A stretch of 19,803 bases of DNA from NCBI GenBank assembly GCA_025353435.1, contig JANXQR010000168.1, positions 1 through 19,803 on the forward strand, given 5' to 3'. The translations under genes were made by a program, and so were the position numbers. Positions 1-6,776 of the stretch are shown here, piece by piece (the first letter of the stretch is position 1; each line of letters opens with the position of its first letter). The notes under the pieces were generated by a model. That model had not been told where the DNA came from, did not search any database, and worked only from the letters and a program-made list of their open reading frames with translations. This stretch comes from Acidobacteriota bacterium. Its GTDB lineage: Bacteria; Acidobacteriota; Terriglobia; Terriglobales; Acidobacteriaceae.

Positions 1-1320
1 CGCATCGACTCCAACCGCTACAAGCGCTGGCAGACAGCCAAATATGTCGTCCTCCTCGCCGGCCTCGTTGCCGCAGCTTTCGGCTCCATGGCCATCGGCG
101 TCCTCGACCCCTTCAGTCTCCTGGTCCGCTCCCTCGGCCTCGCCGTTCTGCCCGCCTTCAACGTCGCCGTCCGCGCCCTTCTCACCCCCATGGAACACAG
201 CCATTTCGCCGCGATCCACGCCACCGGCACCGCTCTCCATCGCGTTCTCCAGGCCACCATCCTCGACTTCCGCCAGGTCCACTTCGCGCAATCGCTGATT
301 CTCGGCATCCTCTTCCTGCTCATCCTCGCCGCCAGCCTCCGCATCACCCGCCTCTGGTGCCGGTCAATCTGCCCCCTCGGCGCGCTGCTCGGAGCCGCCT
401 CACGCTTCTCTCTCCTCGGCCTGCACAAGAACGACTCCGCCTGCAACCGCTGCAATCGCTGCCTGCTTAATTGCCAGGGTGGCGACGACCCCATCGGCGG
501 CGTCCCATGGCGCAAATCCGAGTGCCTCATGTGCATGAATTGCGTCGGCGCCTGCCCCGACCACGCCCTAACCTTCCGCTTCTTCCGCCCGGGCCTCAAC
601 AAGGCAAATGAAGTCCCCAGTCCCGACCTCAACCGCCGCAAAACCCTCACCGGCCTCGTTGCCGGAGCCGCCGCTGTCCCCCTGCTCCGCGCCAACATCG
701 GCATCACCAAGGGCCGCAACGAACGCCTCCTTCGCCCACCAGGTTCGCTCGACGAACCCGACTTCCTCGACCGCTGCATCCGTTGCGGCGAATGCATGAA
801 AGTCTGCCCCAACAACGCCCTCCATCCCACCCTCGACCAGGCCGGCCTCGAAGGCCTCTGGACCCCCACGCTCGTCCCCCGCATCGGTTACTGCGAACCA
901 AGCTGCGTGCTTTGCTCTGAAGTCTGCCCCACCGGCGCAATCTGGCAGACCACGCCGCGCGAAAAAGGCTGGGTCACCGGCGCCTCCGAATCTGCCTCAA
1001 CGTCAGCTCAACGCATCCGCCTCGGCACCGCATTCTACGATCGCGGCCGCTGCCTTCCCTGGGCTGAAGCAACGGACTGCATCGTCTGCGAAGAGTGGTG
1101 CCCCGTCTCGCCCAAAGCAATCTACGTCGAGGAAGCCGACGTCATCGGCGCCACCGGCCAGATCAAGCGCCTCAAGCAGCCCCGCATCGATCCCAGCCGC
1201 TGCGTCGGCTGCGGCGCATGCGAGTTCGCCTGCCCGCTCCAGGAGCGCCCCGCCGTTTACGTCACCAGCATCGGCGAAAGCCGCAGCCCCAGCAGCCAGA
1301 TCCTGCTCACCCGCAAGTAA
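1..1320 (+). CDS. Membrane polyferredoxin, NapH-NapG-like fusion (5' partial)
   Basis: The frame is open from the first base, so the true start lies upstream; 439 residues are visible. The N-terminal part has hydrophobic segments (about residues 13-35 and 98-116) and the NapH-type WCxxxCP motif (Cys120, Cys124), followed by two 4Fe-4S motifs (Cys148/151/154/158 and 175/178/181/185). Then comes a twin-arginine-like stretch (Arg212-Arg213 followed by a hydrophobic Ala/Val/Leu run) and a NapG/MauM-like part with four more cluster motifs: 259-269, 298-309, 351-367 and 401-411. The phrase RPPGSLDEPDFLDRCIRCG is typical of NapG. NapH and NapG normally are separate proteins that pass quinol electrons to a periplasmic acceptor; here they appear fused, with the NapG signal kept as an internal segment. 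It is followed after 16 bases by a lipoprotein gene, probably in one operon. No nap reductase gene is visible, so the electron acceptor is unknown. Family call is strong; role is inferred. Confidence 0.88.
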   Translation, partial: RIDSNRYKRWQTAKYVVLLAGLVAAAFGSMAIGVLDPFSLLVRSLGLAVLPAFNVAVRALLTPMEHSHFAAIHATGTALHRVLQATILDFRQVHFAQSLILGILFLLILAASLRITRLWCRSICPLGALLGAASRFSLLGLHKNDSACNRCNRCLLNCQGGDDPIGGVPWRKSECLMCMNCVGACPDHALTFRFFRPGLNKANEVPSPDLNRRKTLTGLVAGAAAVPLLRANIGITKGRNERLLRPPGSLDEPDFLDRCIRCGECMKVCPNNALHPTLDQAGLEGLWTPTLVPRIGYCEPSCVLCSEVCPTGAIWQTTPREKGWVTGASESASTSAQRIRLGTAFYDRGRCLPWAEATDCIVCEEWCPVSPKAIYVEEADVIGATGQIKRLKQPRIDPSRCVGCGACEFACPLQERPAVYVTSIGESRSPSSQILLTRK

Positions 1321-1336
1321 AGGAGTGCTTTACTTT

Positions 1337-1831
1337 ATGAACCGCCGGTCCCGTTATCCGCTCTTATCCGCCACCATCGCGATCCTCGCCGTCTTCGTCC
1401 TATCCGGCTGCAAGACTGCGCCACGCAATGCGCTTCCCGCTTCCGGCGAAGTTGCGGGTTGGAAAAAAACCTCCGACACCCGCGTCTTCGATGCCCGCGA
1501 TCTGTGGCAATACATCGATGGCGACTCCGAGCAGTACATTCAGGCCGGCGTCGTCTCTACCTCCACCGCCGACTACAAGTTCCAGGAGAATCTCGAAGCC
1601 GTCGTCGACGTACACACCATGCGTGACGTCGCCGGAGCCACCCGGATCCTCGAAGGCGGCCGCAGTGCCGATGCCCAGCCTGTGCACTTCGGCGACTCCG
1701 GTTTCGCCTACGCCCAGAGCATCTCCTTTCGCAAGGGCGCTTACCTGGTTCGCATCGTCGCCTACCAAAATTCGCGGGAGGCGCCTCAGGCTCTTCAAGC
1801 CCTGGCGCGCGGAGTGGAAGCCAAGCTTTAG
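1337..1831 (+). CDS. DUF6599-like exported lipoprotein
   Basis: This gene codes for 164 residues. The start is the ATG preceded by AAAGGAG, which directly follows the stop of the upstream polyferredoxin gene; a GTG at 1325 overlaps that Shine-Dalgarno and is less likely. The N-terminus is a lipoprotein signal peptide: basic MNRRSRYP, a hydrophobic core, then the lipobox LSGC, giving a lipidated Cys at about residue 25. The mature part contains phrases typical of the DUF6599 family (ARDLWQYIDGDSEQYIQAG, then a block on a changing metabolite-free beta-rich fold). No catalytic residues can be named and the function is unknown. The tight spacing between the ferredoxin and DUF362 genes suggests it is an envelope-anchored partner of the same redox module. 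The family name is from memory and moderately sure; the lipoprotein call is strong. Confidence 0.8.
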   Translation: MNRRSRYPLLSATIAILAVFVLSGCKTAPRNALPASGEVAGWKKTSDTRVFDARDLWQYIDGDSEQYIQAGVVSTSTADYKFQENLEAVVDVHTMRDVAGATRILEGGRSADAQPVHFGDSGFAYAQSISFRKGAYLVRIVAYQNSREAPQALQALARGVEAKL

Positions 1832-1878
1832 CCTACGCGGAGCACGGCTCCGCCAACCCAACTGAAAGGATCACCAAC

Positions 1879-2871
1879 ATGAAAAACCGCCGTGAGTTCA
1901 TCCAGCAAGCTGCCTCTGGTGCCGTCATTATTGGCACGCAGCCACGCCTCGCTCTCCTCGAGCCCGGTCACCACGACCTCGATGCCGGCAAATCCCGGGT
2001 CGTCACCGCCCGCGATCCCCAACTTCACGACGCATTCAGCCAGCCCATCGAATCGCGCGTCCAGGCCCTCCTCGATCGCGCCGTCGCCTCCTGGACAGGC
2101 CTCCCGCATTCCATCGATTCGTGGAAGAAAATCGTGGGCACGGCCAAGGTAATCGGCATCAAGACCAACGGACTCGGCGGCAAAGGCATCTCCTCACACG
2201 CGGTGTTGGTCAACGCCATCGCCGCCCGCCTCCAACAAGCCGGCATTCAGCCCGGCAACATCATCATCTGGGATCGCAACGCCCGCGACCTCCAGGCCTG
2301 CGGCTTCACCATCTCCACCGATCCCACGCGCATTCGCTGCTTCGGCTCTGACGTCTCCGGCTTCGAAATCGCGCAGGAGTCTTACGGCACCGCCAAAATT
2401 CGTCTCTCCAAAATCCTCTCCCAATGCGACATGGTCATCGGCGTCCCCATCCTCAAAGACCACAGCATGGCCGGCGTCACCTTCGCCATGAAAAATATGT
2501 ACGGAGTGGTCGACCGCCCCATGGATCTGCACGCCGACAATTGCTGCCCAGGCGTCGCTGACCTCAACTGCATTCCAGCGATCCGCCAAAAGGTCCGCTT
2601 CACCATCGGCGACGCTATCTCCTCCGTCTATGACGGCGGCCCCGGCTTCCGACCCGAGCGCCTCTGGTACCCCAACACCCTCATCATTGGAGAAGACCGC
2701 GTCGCCATCGACCACACTGCCTGGCAACTCCTCGAGCGCAAACGTGACGAAGCCGGCATCGTCACCTTCGAAGCCGCTGGCCGCGCCCCGCGCTACATTG
2801 CCGTCGCCGCCGACAAAGATCACAACCTCGGCACCAACGACCCCGCCCGCATCCACCTGATCGAGGTGTAA
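1879..2871 (+). CDS. Tat-exported DUF362 protein (first copy)
   Basis: This gene codes for 330 residues. The start ATG has GAAAGGA about 10 bases upstream. The N-terminus MKNRREFIQQAASGAVIIG is a twin-arginine signal (RREF) with a short hydrophobic stretch, so the folded protein is probably exported. The DUF362 core lies at about residues 183-210, with the family pattern of a hydrophobic strand, a Pro-x-x-Lys-x-His element (PILKDHSMAGVTFAMKN) and an N-M-Y-G turn, followed by a Cys-Cys pair (ADNCCPG). DUF362 proteins are often fused to, or encoded beside, 4Fe-4S ferredoxin domains; here the ferredoxin is the separate upstream gene. No 4Fe-4S motif is present in this protein. The biochemical activity of the family is not settled, so no reaction is given. 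It lies 47 bases after the lipoprotein gene, compatible with co-transcription. Confidence 0.85.
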   Translation: MKNRREFIQQAASGAVIIGTQPRLALLEPGHHDLDAGKSRVVTARDPQLHDAFSQPIESRVQALLDRAVASWTGLPHSIDSWKKIVGTAKVIGIKTNGLGGKGISSHAVLVNAIAARLQQAGIQPGNIIIWDRNARDLQACGFTISTDPTRIRCFGSDVSGFEIAQESYGTAKIRLSKILSQCDMVIGVPILKDHSMAGVTFAMKNMYGVVDRPMDLHADNCCPGVADLNCIPAIRQKVRFTIGDAISSVYDGGPGFRPERLWYPNTLIIGEDRVAIDHTAWQLLERKRDEAGIVTFEAAGRAPRYIAVAADKDHNLGTNDPARIHLIEV

Positions 2872-2903
2872 CCCCTCGCTCAGCTCTGCCTTCCTGAACT
2901 ACG

Positions 2904-2960
2904 ACCCTGAGCGGAGTCGAAGGGGAGGAGTCGAAGGACCCAAGGTTGTTCTTCGCCAGA
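2904..2960 (+). repeat. Degenerate GAGCGGAGTCGAAGG module
   Basis: The segment carries GAGCGGAGTCGAAGG and a second GAGTCGAAGG, then a GTTGTTCTTC phrase. Similar phrases occur at 6213-6260, 8655-8690 and 8844-8875, each just upstream of a GTGCCCC hairpin, so this looks like the left half of a composite intergenic repeat. It sits between the two DUF362 genes. Confidence 0.5.
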
Positions 2961-2973
2961 TCCAGCACAAATA

Positions 2974-3020
2974 GGGGTGCCCCAGGGTCTCGAATTTGAG
3001 ACCTGGGATACCTCGAACCT
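2974..3020 (+). repeat. GTGCCCC...GGGATA hairpin repeat, copy 1
   Basis: A constant left end (GGGGTGCCCC) and right end (GGGATACCTCGAACCT) enclose a stem CCCAGGGTCTC with GAGACCTGGG, with one bulged base, and a short loop. It belongs to the six-copy family described in the findings. It lies between two genes that otherwise look co-transcribed, so it could shape the transcript between them. Confidence 0.75.
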
Positions 3021-3054
3021 AAATCGAACTCGCGGTTGTTCTTAGTGAGCCAAA

Positions 3055-4059
3055 ATGATCGAAGAAAAAGCTAAAACCGAACCGGCTTCTCAACTCACCC
3101 GCCGCCAAGCCATGCTCCAAATCCTTCGCACCGGCGGGATCGCCGCAGCCGCCGCAGGCTCAGCTTACTGGCTCAGCAACCGCAGCACCCACCCCGTCCC
3201 CGCGCCACCCGAACAAGCCCGCCGCGACCATCGCGTCTCCGCCAACTCCGCGTTCCCCATCATGGCCGTAGCACAAAATGGCGAACCCCGCGCCCTGGTC
3301 CAGCAAACACTAGCGGACATGGGCGGCATCCGTCGCTTCATCGCCCGCGGAGACGTCGTCGTCCTCAAGCCCAACATTGCCTGGGATCGCACACCCGAGC
3401 AGGCCGCCAACACCAACCCCGACCTCGTTGCTGAAGTTGTACGCCAATGCTGGCAAGCCGGCGCAAAACGCGTCATCGTCACCGACGTCAGCTGCAACGA
3501 GCCGCGCCGCTGCTTCCAACGCTCCGGCATCCAGGCCGCCGCCCGCGCCGAAGGAGCCGAAGTCCTCCTCCCCGACCCCGAACTCTTCCGCGAAGTCGAC
3601 CTCGGCGGCGTAGTCCTCAAGTCCTGGCCCGTCTTCATCCCGTTCCTCGAGGCCGACAAAGTCATCAACCTTCCCATCGCCAAGCACCACGGCCTCACCG
3701 GCGCCACTCTCGGCATGAAGAACTGGTACGGAATCCTCGGCGGTCAACGCAACCGGCTTCATCAGCAAATCCACCAGAGCCTGGTCGACCTCGCCGCCTT
3801 CATGCTCCCTACCCTCACCATCATGGATTGCTACCGCACCCTGATCCGCAACGGCCCCACCGGCGGCAACCTCGAAGACGTCCTCCTCAAGCGCACCGTC
3901 CTCGCCAGTACCGACCCCGTTGCCCTAGACACCTGGGTCGCGCAAGCCTGGTGGAACCTCGACCCCACTCACCTGCCCTACCTGCAAATAGCCCACGACC
4001 GCGGCCTCGGCACCACGCTCTACGAAACCCTGAATGTGAAATTCACCAAGCTTGGCTAG
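3055..4059 (+). CDS. Tat-exported DUF362 protein (second copy)
   Basis: This gene codes for 334 residues. The N-terminus has a 14-residue lead, then TRRQAMLQILRTGG and an Ala-rich hydrophobic stretch, which reads as a twin-arginine signal or signal anchor. The DUF362 core is at about residues 201-226 (DKVINLPIAKHHGLTGATLG followed by MKNWYG), and a further family-type stretch with STDPVALDTW lies near residue 285. A VVVLKPNIAWDR segment near residue 102 matches the usual N-terminal strand of the family. It is a distant paralogue of the gene before it, with the same core pattern but little sequence identity by eye. The start has only weak ribosome-binding signal, and the 183-base gap holds a hairpin repeat, so it may be transcribed with the upstream genes or on its own. 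Its 3' end is 18 bases from a convergent gene. Confidence 0.84.
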   Translation: MIEEKAKTEPASQLTRRQAMLQILRTGGIAAAAAGSAYWLSNRSTHPVPAPPEQARRDHRVSANSAFPIMAVAQNGEPRALVQQTLADMGGIRRFIARGDVVVLKPNIAWDRTPEQAANTNPDLVAEVVRQCWQAGAKRVIVTDVSCNEPRRCFQRSGIQAAARAEGAEVLLPDPELFREVDLGGVVLKSWPVFIPFLEADKVINLPIAKHHGLTGATLGMKNWYGILGGQRNRLHQQIHQSLVDLAAFMLPTLTIMDCYRTLIRNGPTGGNLEDVLLKRTVLASTDPVALDTWVAQAWWNLDPTHLPYLQIAHDRGLGTTLYETLNVKFTKLG

Positions 4060-4077
4060 ACGAAAATGCCATGTCAG

Positions 4078-4803
4078 CTACGGCGTCTTTTGACCTGAAG
4101 GCTGCCCCGATGCTGGTTTTGCAGGCGCTGACGAAGGCTTCGTCGTCGTCGCACCCGGAGTCGTAGTCGCCGGAGCTGCCGCCGCCGGCTTCTTCACCGC
4201 CGCTTTCTTCTTCGCCGGCACCACCGGCTTGCACGGAACCGCCGCTGCCACTACCTGCGGAACAGCCGCCGCCCGAGCCGTCTTCAACGCCGCCTGCAGA
4301 TCCCCAACCTGCTTCTCCTGCGCTGCCGCATCCGCTGCCAAATGATCGTCCAGCGCTAGCCGCGCCTGGTTCAGCTTCAGCATAGCCTGCTGCAAGTCGC
4401 CCACCTGGTCCGCCGGGCCAACCACCCGCGACGCCTCCTCCACCCGCAGCAGCACGTCATAAAATGCGTCCAGATGCTTCACCAGCGGAATCGCCTTGCT
4501 CAGCTCCCCGGGCGCTGCATCCGCGGCCGTCAGGAGCCCCGGCAAATTCGCCTGCAAATCCTTCAGCAACGAGGCCACATTCCCCTCCGCCTCCTCGCGC
4601 ACTGACCCTTTCTTCCACTTCTCCGTCTTCAACCCGTTCAGTGTGGTCTGCACCACCGCCAGTGACGGCTGAAGCAGCGATGAAGCGGTAGTCAACGGAG
4701 CACTGGCGGCCGGAGGGACCGCCGCTGCCGGCACTGCCTGCCCAAAACTTGCTCCGCCTGAAACGGCCAGCATCAACATCAAAGTCGCGTGGAAAATTTG
4801 CAT
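4078..4803 (-). CDS. Exported protein with Ala/Lys/Pro-rich tail, unknown function
   Basis: This gene codes for 241 residues if it starts at the ATG at 4803, which has GAGAGAG upstream; a TTG at 4836 in the same frame lacks a ribosome-binding site. The first 23 residues form a Sec signal peptide (MQIFHATLMLMLAVSGG, cleavage likely after SFGQA). The mature part to about residue 190 is Ala/Leu-rich and predicted by eye to be mostly helical. The last 50 residues are low complexity, built of Ala, Lys, Pro, Thr and Ser (VPAKKKAAVKKPAAAAP and similar), resembling histone H1-like tails that bind polyanions or cell-wall material. No family was recognised. It ends 18 bases from the convergent DUF362 gene and is downstream of the M29 aminopeptidase on the same strand, with a 134-base gap. 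Confidence 0.72.
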   Translation of the reverse strand: MQIFHATLMLMLAVSGGASFGQAVPAAAVPPAASAPLTTASSLLQPSLAVVQTTLNGLKTEKWKKGSVREEAEGNVASLLKDLQANLPGLLTAADAAPGELSKAIPLVKHLDAFYDVLLRVEEASRVVGPADQVGDLQQAMLKLNQARLALDDHLAADAAAQEKQVGDLQAALKTARAAAVPQVVAAAVPCKPVVPAKKKAAVKKPAAAAPATTTPGATTTKPSSAPAKPASGQPSGQKTP

Positions 4804-4831
4804 AATCGCTCTCTCGAAATAATGGCTCGGC

Positions 4832-4857
4832 GTCAATTTTGAAAGTCAATTTTGAAA
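4832..4857. repeat. Perfect 13-base tandem duplication
   Basis: GTCAATTTTGAAA occurs twice in direct tandem. On the - strand each copy contributes a TTGAC hexamer upstream of the 4078-4803 gene, so it could duplicate a -35-like element, although no convincing -10 was found. Confidence 0.7.
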
Positions 4858-4937
4858 ATGGGCGGCCGTTCGCCCTGTCATCTACCGCATCTCTCTTGGA
4901 TGCCGAACTCCGCTCCTGAATTCAAAAATGTCCCCCG

Positions 4938-6188
4938 CTACGCTACCCACTCCCCACCACGCATCACCGGCTCCGCCACGCCCGTCGCCGTAATCCCGTC
5001 GATATCCAGTTCGCCAGATCCAATCATCCAGTCCACATGGATCAGGCTGTCGTTCGCGCCCTTCGCGGCCAGCTCTTCCTTGCTCAGCTTGTCGCCATTC
5101 TTCAGGCAGCTCGTGTACGCCTGCCCCAGCGCAATGTGGCTCGCTGCATTCTCATCAAACAGCGTGTTGTAATACAGCAATCCGCTGGCCGCAATTGGAG
5201 ACGAGTGCGGCACCAATGCCACTTCACCCAGCCGCCTCGCCCCATCATCGGTCGAAATCAGTTTCTCCAGCACTTCCAACCCGCGCGTCGCGTGCGCCTC
5301 CACAATCCGCCCCGCCTCAAACCGCACCCTGATTCCTTCAATAAGCGTCCCCTGGTGTGACAGCGGCTTACTCGCCGTCACCGTCCCATCCGCCCGATCC
5401 TTGTGCGGCGTCGTAAAAATCTCTTCGGTCGGCATATTCGGAATGCAATACAGTCCGTTACCCGCCGTCGTTCCGCCGCCCATCCACAAGTGATCGTCCG
5501 CAAGACCCAACCGGAAGTCCGTTCCCGGTCCGCGATATTGGAGCGCTGCATATCGCTTCTCGTTCATCTTCGCCGCCCGCCGCAGCAGCCCCGCATCATG
5601 CTCCTTCCACGCCGCTACCGGATCATCCCGGTCCACCCGCGACGTAAAAAAAATCGCGTCCCACAGCTTCCTCAGCGCCACCTCTGGCGCATCATCAGGA
5701 AACATCGTCTTCGCCCACGCCGGCGTTGCACTGGCCACAATCGTCCAGTTAATCTCGTGCCGCGTAATCAGCTCCAGCGCCGGCCGATACGCCATTGACA
5801 CGGCCCGATTCGCCCGCCCAACCTTGTCCGGATCTTCATTCGACAACAGCAGCGGACTCGCTCCCGTAATCGCCAGCCGCGCCGCCCCGCTCTTGAACGC
5901 CGCGCCCATTCCGTCGTACAGCCACCCCGCCGCCTTGTCGAAAGCCTCATCGGGAGCAAAGCGATACCGCATCAGCGCCGTCTCATCGTCCGCATAGAAC
6001 GTCGTTACCAGCGACGCCCCCGCACGATAAGCCTGCTCCGTAATCCGGCGCGCCAGCGGCACCGCATCCAGCGGCGCCGTCATCACCAGCTCCTGCCCCT
6101 TGGCCAGACCCAGCCCCACCTCAATCGCCACCCGCGCCAACTGATCCAGCTTCAACTCAAACGAAACATCCTGCGCCACTGTCGCCAT
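4938..6188 (-). CDS. M29 family aminopeptidase (AmpS/AmpT-like)
   Basis: This gene codes for 416 residues, the usual length of thermophilic-type M29 aminopeptidases, which are cytoplasmic dimetal enzymes that remove N-terminal amino acids from peptides. Candidate metal and catalytic residues line up with the family pattern: Glu255/Glu256 in NMPTEEIFTTPHKDR, Glu322 in LGEVALVPHSSP, Tyr340, His351 in ENAASHIALG, and His384/Asp386 in IHVDWMIGS. No signal peptide is present. The ATG has AAAGGA a few bases upstream. The gene uses many G-ending codons, unlike the + strand genes around it, which reflects the C-rich + strand here rather than transfer. It is the first of two - strand genes and shares no obvious pathway with its neighbours. 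Confidence 0.93.
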   Translation of the reverse strand: MATVAQDVSFELKLDQLARVAIEVGLGLAKGQELVMTAPLDAVPLARRITEQAYRAGASLVTTFYADDETALMRYRFAPDEAFDKAAGWLYDGMGAAFKSGAARLAITGASPLLLSNEDPDKVGRANRAVSMAYRPALELITRHEINWTIVASATPAWAKTMFPDDAPEVALRKLWDAIFFTSRVDRDDPVAAWKEHDAGLLRRAAKMNEKRYAALQYRGPGTDFRLGLADDHLWMGGGTTAGNGLYCIPNMPTEEIFTTPHKDRADGTVTASKPLSHQGTLIEGIRVRFEAGRIVEAHATRGLEVLEKLISTDDGARRLGEVALVPHSSPIAASGLLYYNTLFDENAASHIALGQAYTSCLKNGDKLSKEELAAKGANDSLIHVDWMIGSGELDIDGITATGVAEPVMRGGEWVA

Positions 6189-6212
6189 ATTTTCCTTTGT
6201 CCTTCCAATAAT

Positions 6213-6260
6213 GTGTCATCCCGAGCGAAGTGCTTTTCAGCCGAGCCGAGGGACCTGCTT
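6213..6260 (+). repeat. TGTCATCCCGAGCGAA module
   Basis: The sequence TGTCATCCCGAGCGAA, then AGCCGAGGGACCTGCTTTT, matches the outer parts of the module found inside the MITE-like elements at 18127-18278 and 18759-18952 (read on their - strand). It lies 30 bases upstream of hairpin copy 2. Confidence 0.55.
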
Positions 6261-6289
6261 TTTCACGGGGCCCAATCACCACAAACCCC

Positions 6290-6336
6290 GGGGTGCCCCA
6301 TGTCTCGCTTTTGAGACATGGGATACTACGAACCCA
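6290..6336 (+). repeat. GTGCCCC...GGGATA hairpin repeat, copy 2
   Basis: The stem is a perfect 10-base pair, CCCATGTCTC with GAGACATGGG, around the loop GCTTTT, bounded by GGGGTGCC and GGGATACTACGAACCC. It is the cleanest of the six copies. It lies just downstream of the convergent-side end of the FmdB-like gene and upstream of the aminopeptidase start. Confidence 0.82.
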
Positions 6337-6359
6337 CAACCGCACCCTTTACTGAATCC

Positions 6360-6599
6360 TCAATTCACACACCCACAACCACTCCCGCAACCACCCTGAG
6401 GCACTCCACAAGCCATCCCCTCACCACACGGCGCGCTACTCGTCGCACCACTGCGGGACATCACGCCCGCCCCGCCGCTGATCAGCCGCTTCACGCCGCC
6501 GCCGCAATCCGGGCAAGCCGCAATCTCCGGCTCCGACATCTTCTGCCGCCGCTCAAAATGTTCTCCGCAGCTCTCACACGCATACTCGTAAGCAGGCAT
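6360..6599 (-). CDS. FmdB-type zinc-ribbon protein
   Basis: This gene codes for 79 residues. The start at the ATG of MPAYEYACESCGEHFE has GGAGGG upstream; a longer reading from 6626 lacks that and disrupts the typical N-terminus. Residues 1-45 are a classic FmdB/CxxC zinc ribbon: two Cys-x-x-Cys knuckles (CESC and CPDC) that bind one zinc ion, with the Gly-Gly and Lys-Arg-Leu-Ile pattern after the second. The last 30 residues are a Gly/Cys-rich tail (GGCGSGCGCVN), common in these small proteins and able to bind metal. FmdB-like proteins are proposed regulators but the role is usually unknown. It is divergent from the GH127 gene and 171 bases before the aminopeptidase gene on the same strand. 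Confidence 0.85.
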   Translation of the reverse strand: MPAYEYACESCGEHFERRQKMSEPEIAACPDCGGGVKRLISGGAGVMSRSGATSSAPCGEGMACGVPQGGCGSGCGCVN

Positions 6600-6652
6600 C
6601 CGCGCCCTCCAATCAAACCGCAACACTTACCCGCGATTATACGAACCGCATG

Positions 6653-6670
6653 TTTGCTTCCCCAAGCAAA
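6653..6670. promoter_or_regulatory. Dyad TTTGCTT-CCCC-AAGCAAA between divergent genes
   Basis: A perfect 7-base inverted repeat with a CCCC centre lies in the 177-base gap between the divergent FmdB-like and GH127 genes, about 107 bases before the GH127 start. It could be an operator for either gene. No regulator is encoded next to it, so the role is open. Confidence 0.35.
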
Positions 6671-6776
6671 TGCACTCCTTCGAGCCCAATGCCTTAACCG
6701 TGTGTTTGAATGGAGAGTCCAGAAGACTCCAGCCCGCGCCGCCCCACTCTGCGCCCGCTGACCCGGAGGAACCCGG

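Noticed and set aside
88..1320. Start of the polyferredoxin at the ATG at 88
   Set aside because: The frame is open to base 1 and the upstream residues continue a hydrophobic membrane segment, so the gene is 5' truncated by the window.
6157..6345. Small - strand frame over hairpin copy 2
   Set aside because: It is a translation of the repeat itself and overlaps the start of the aminopeptidase gene.
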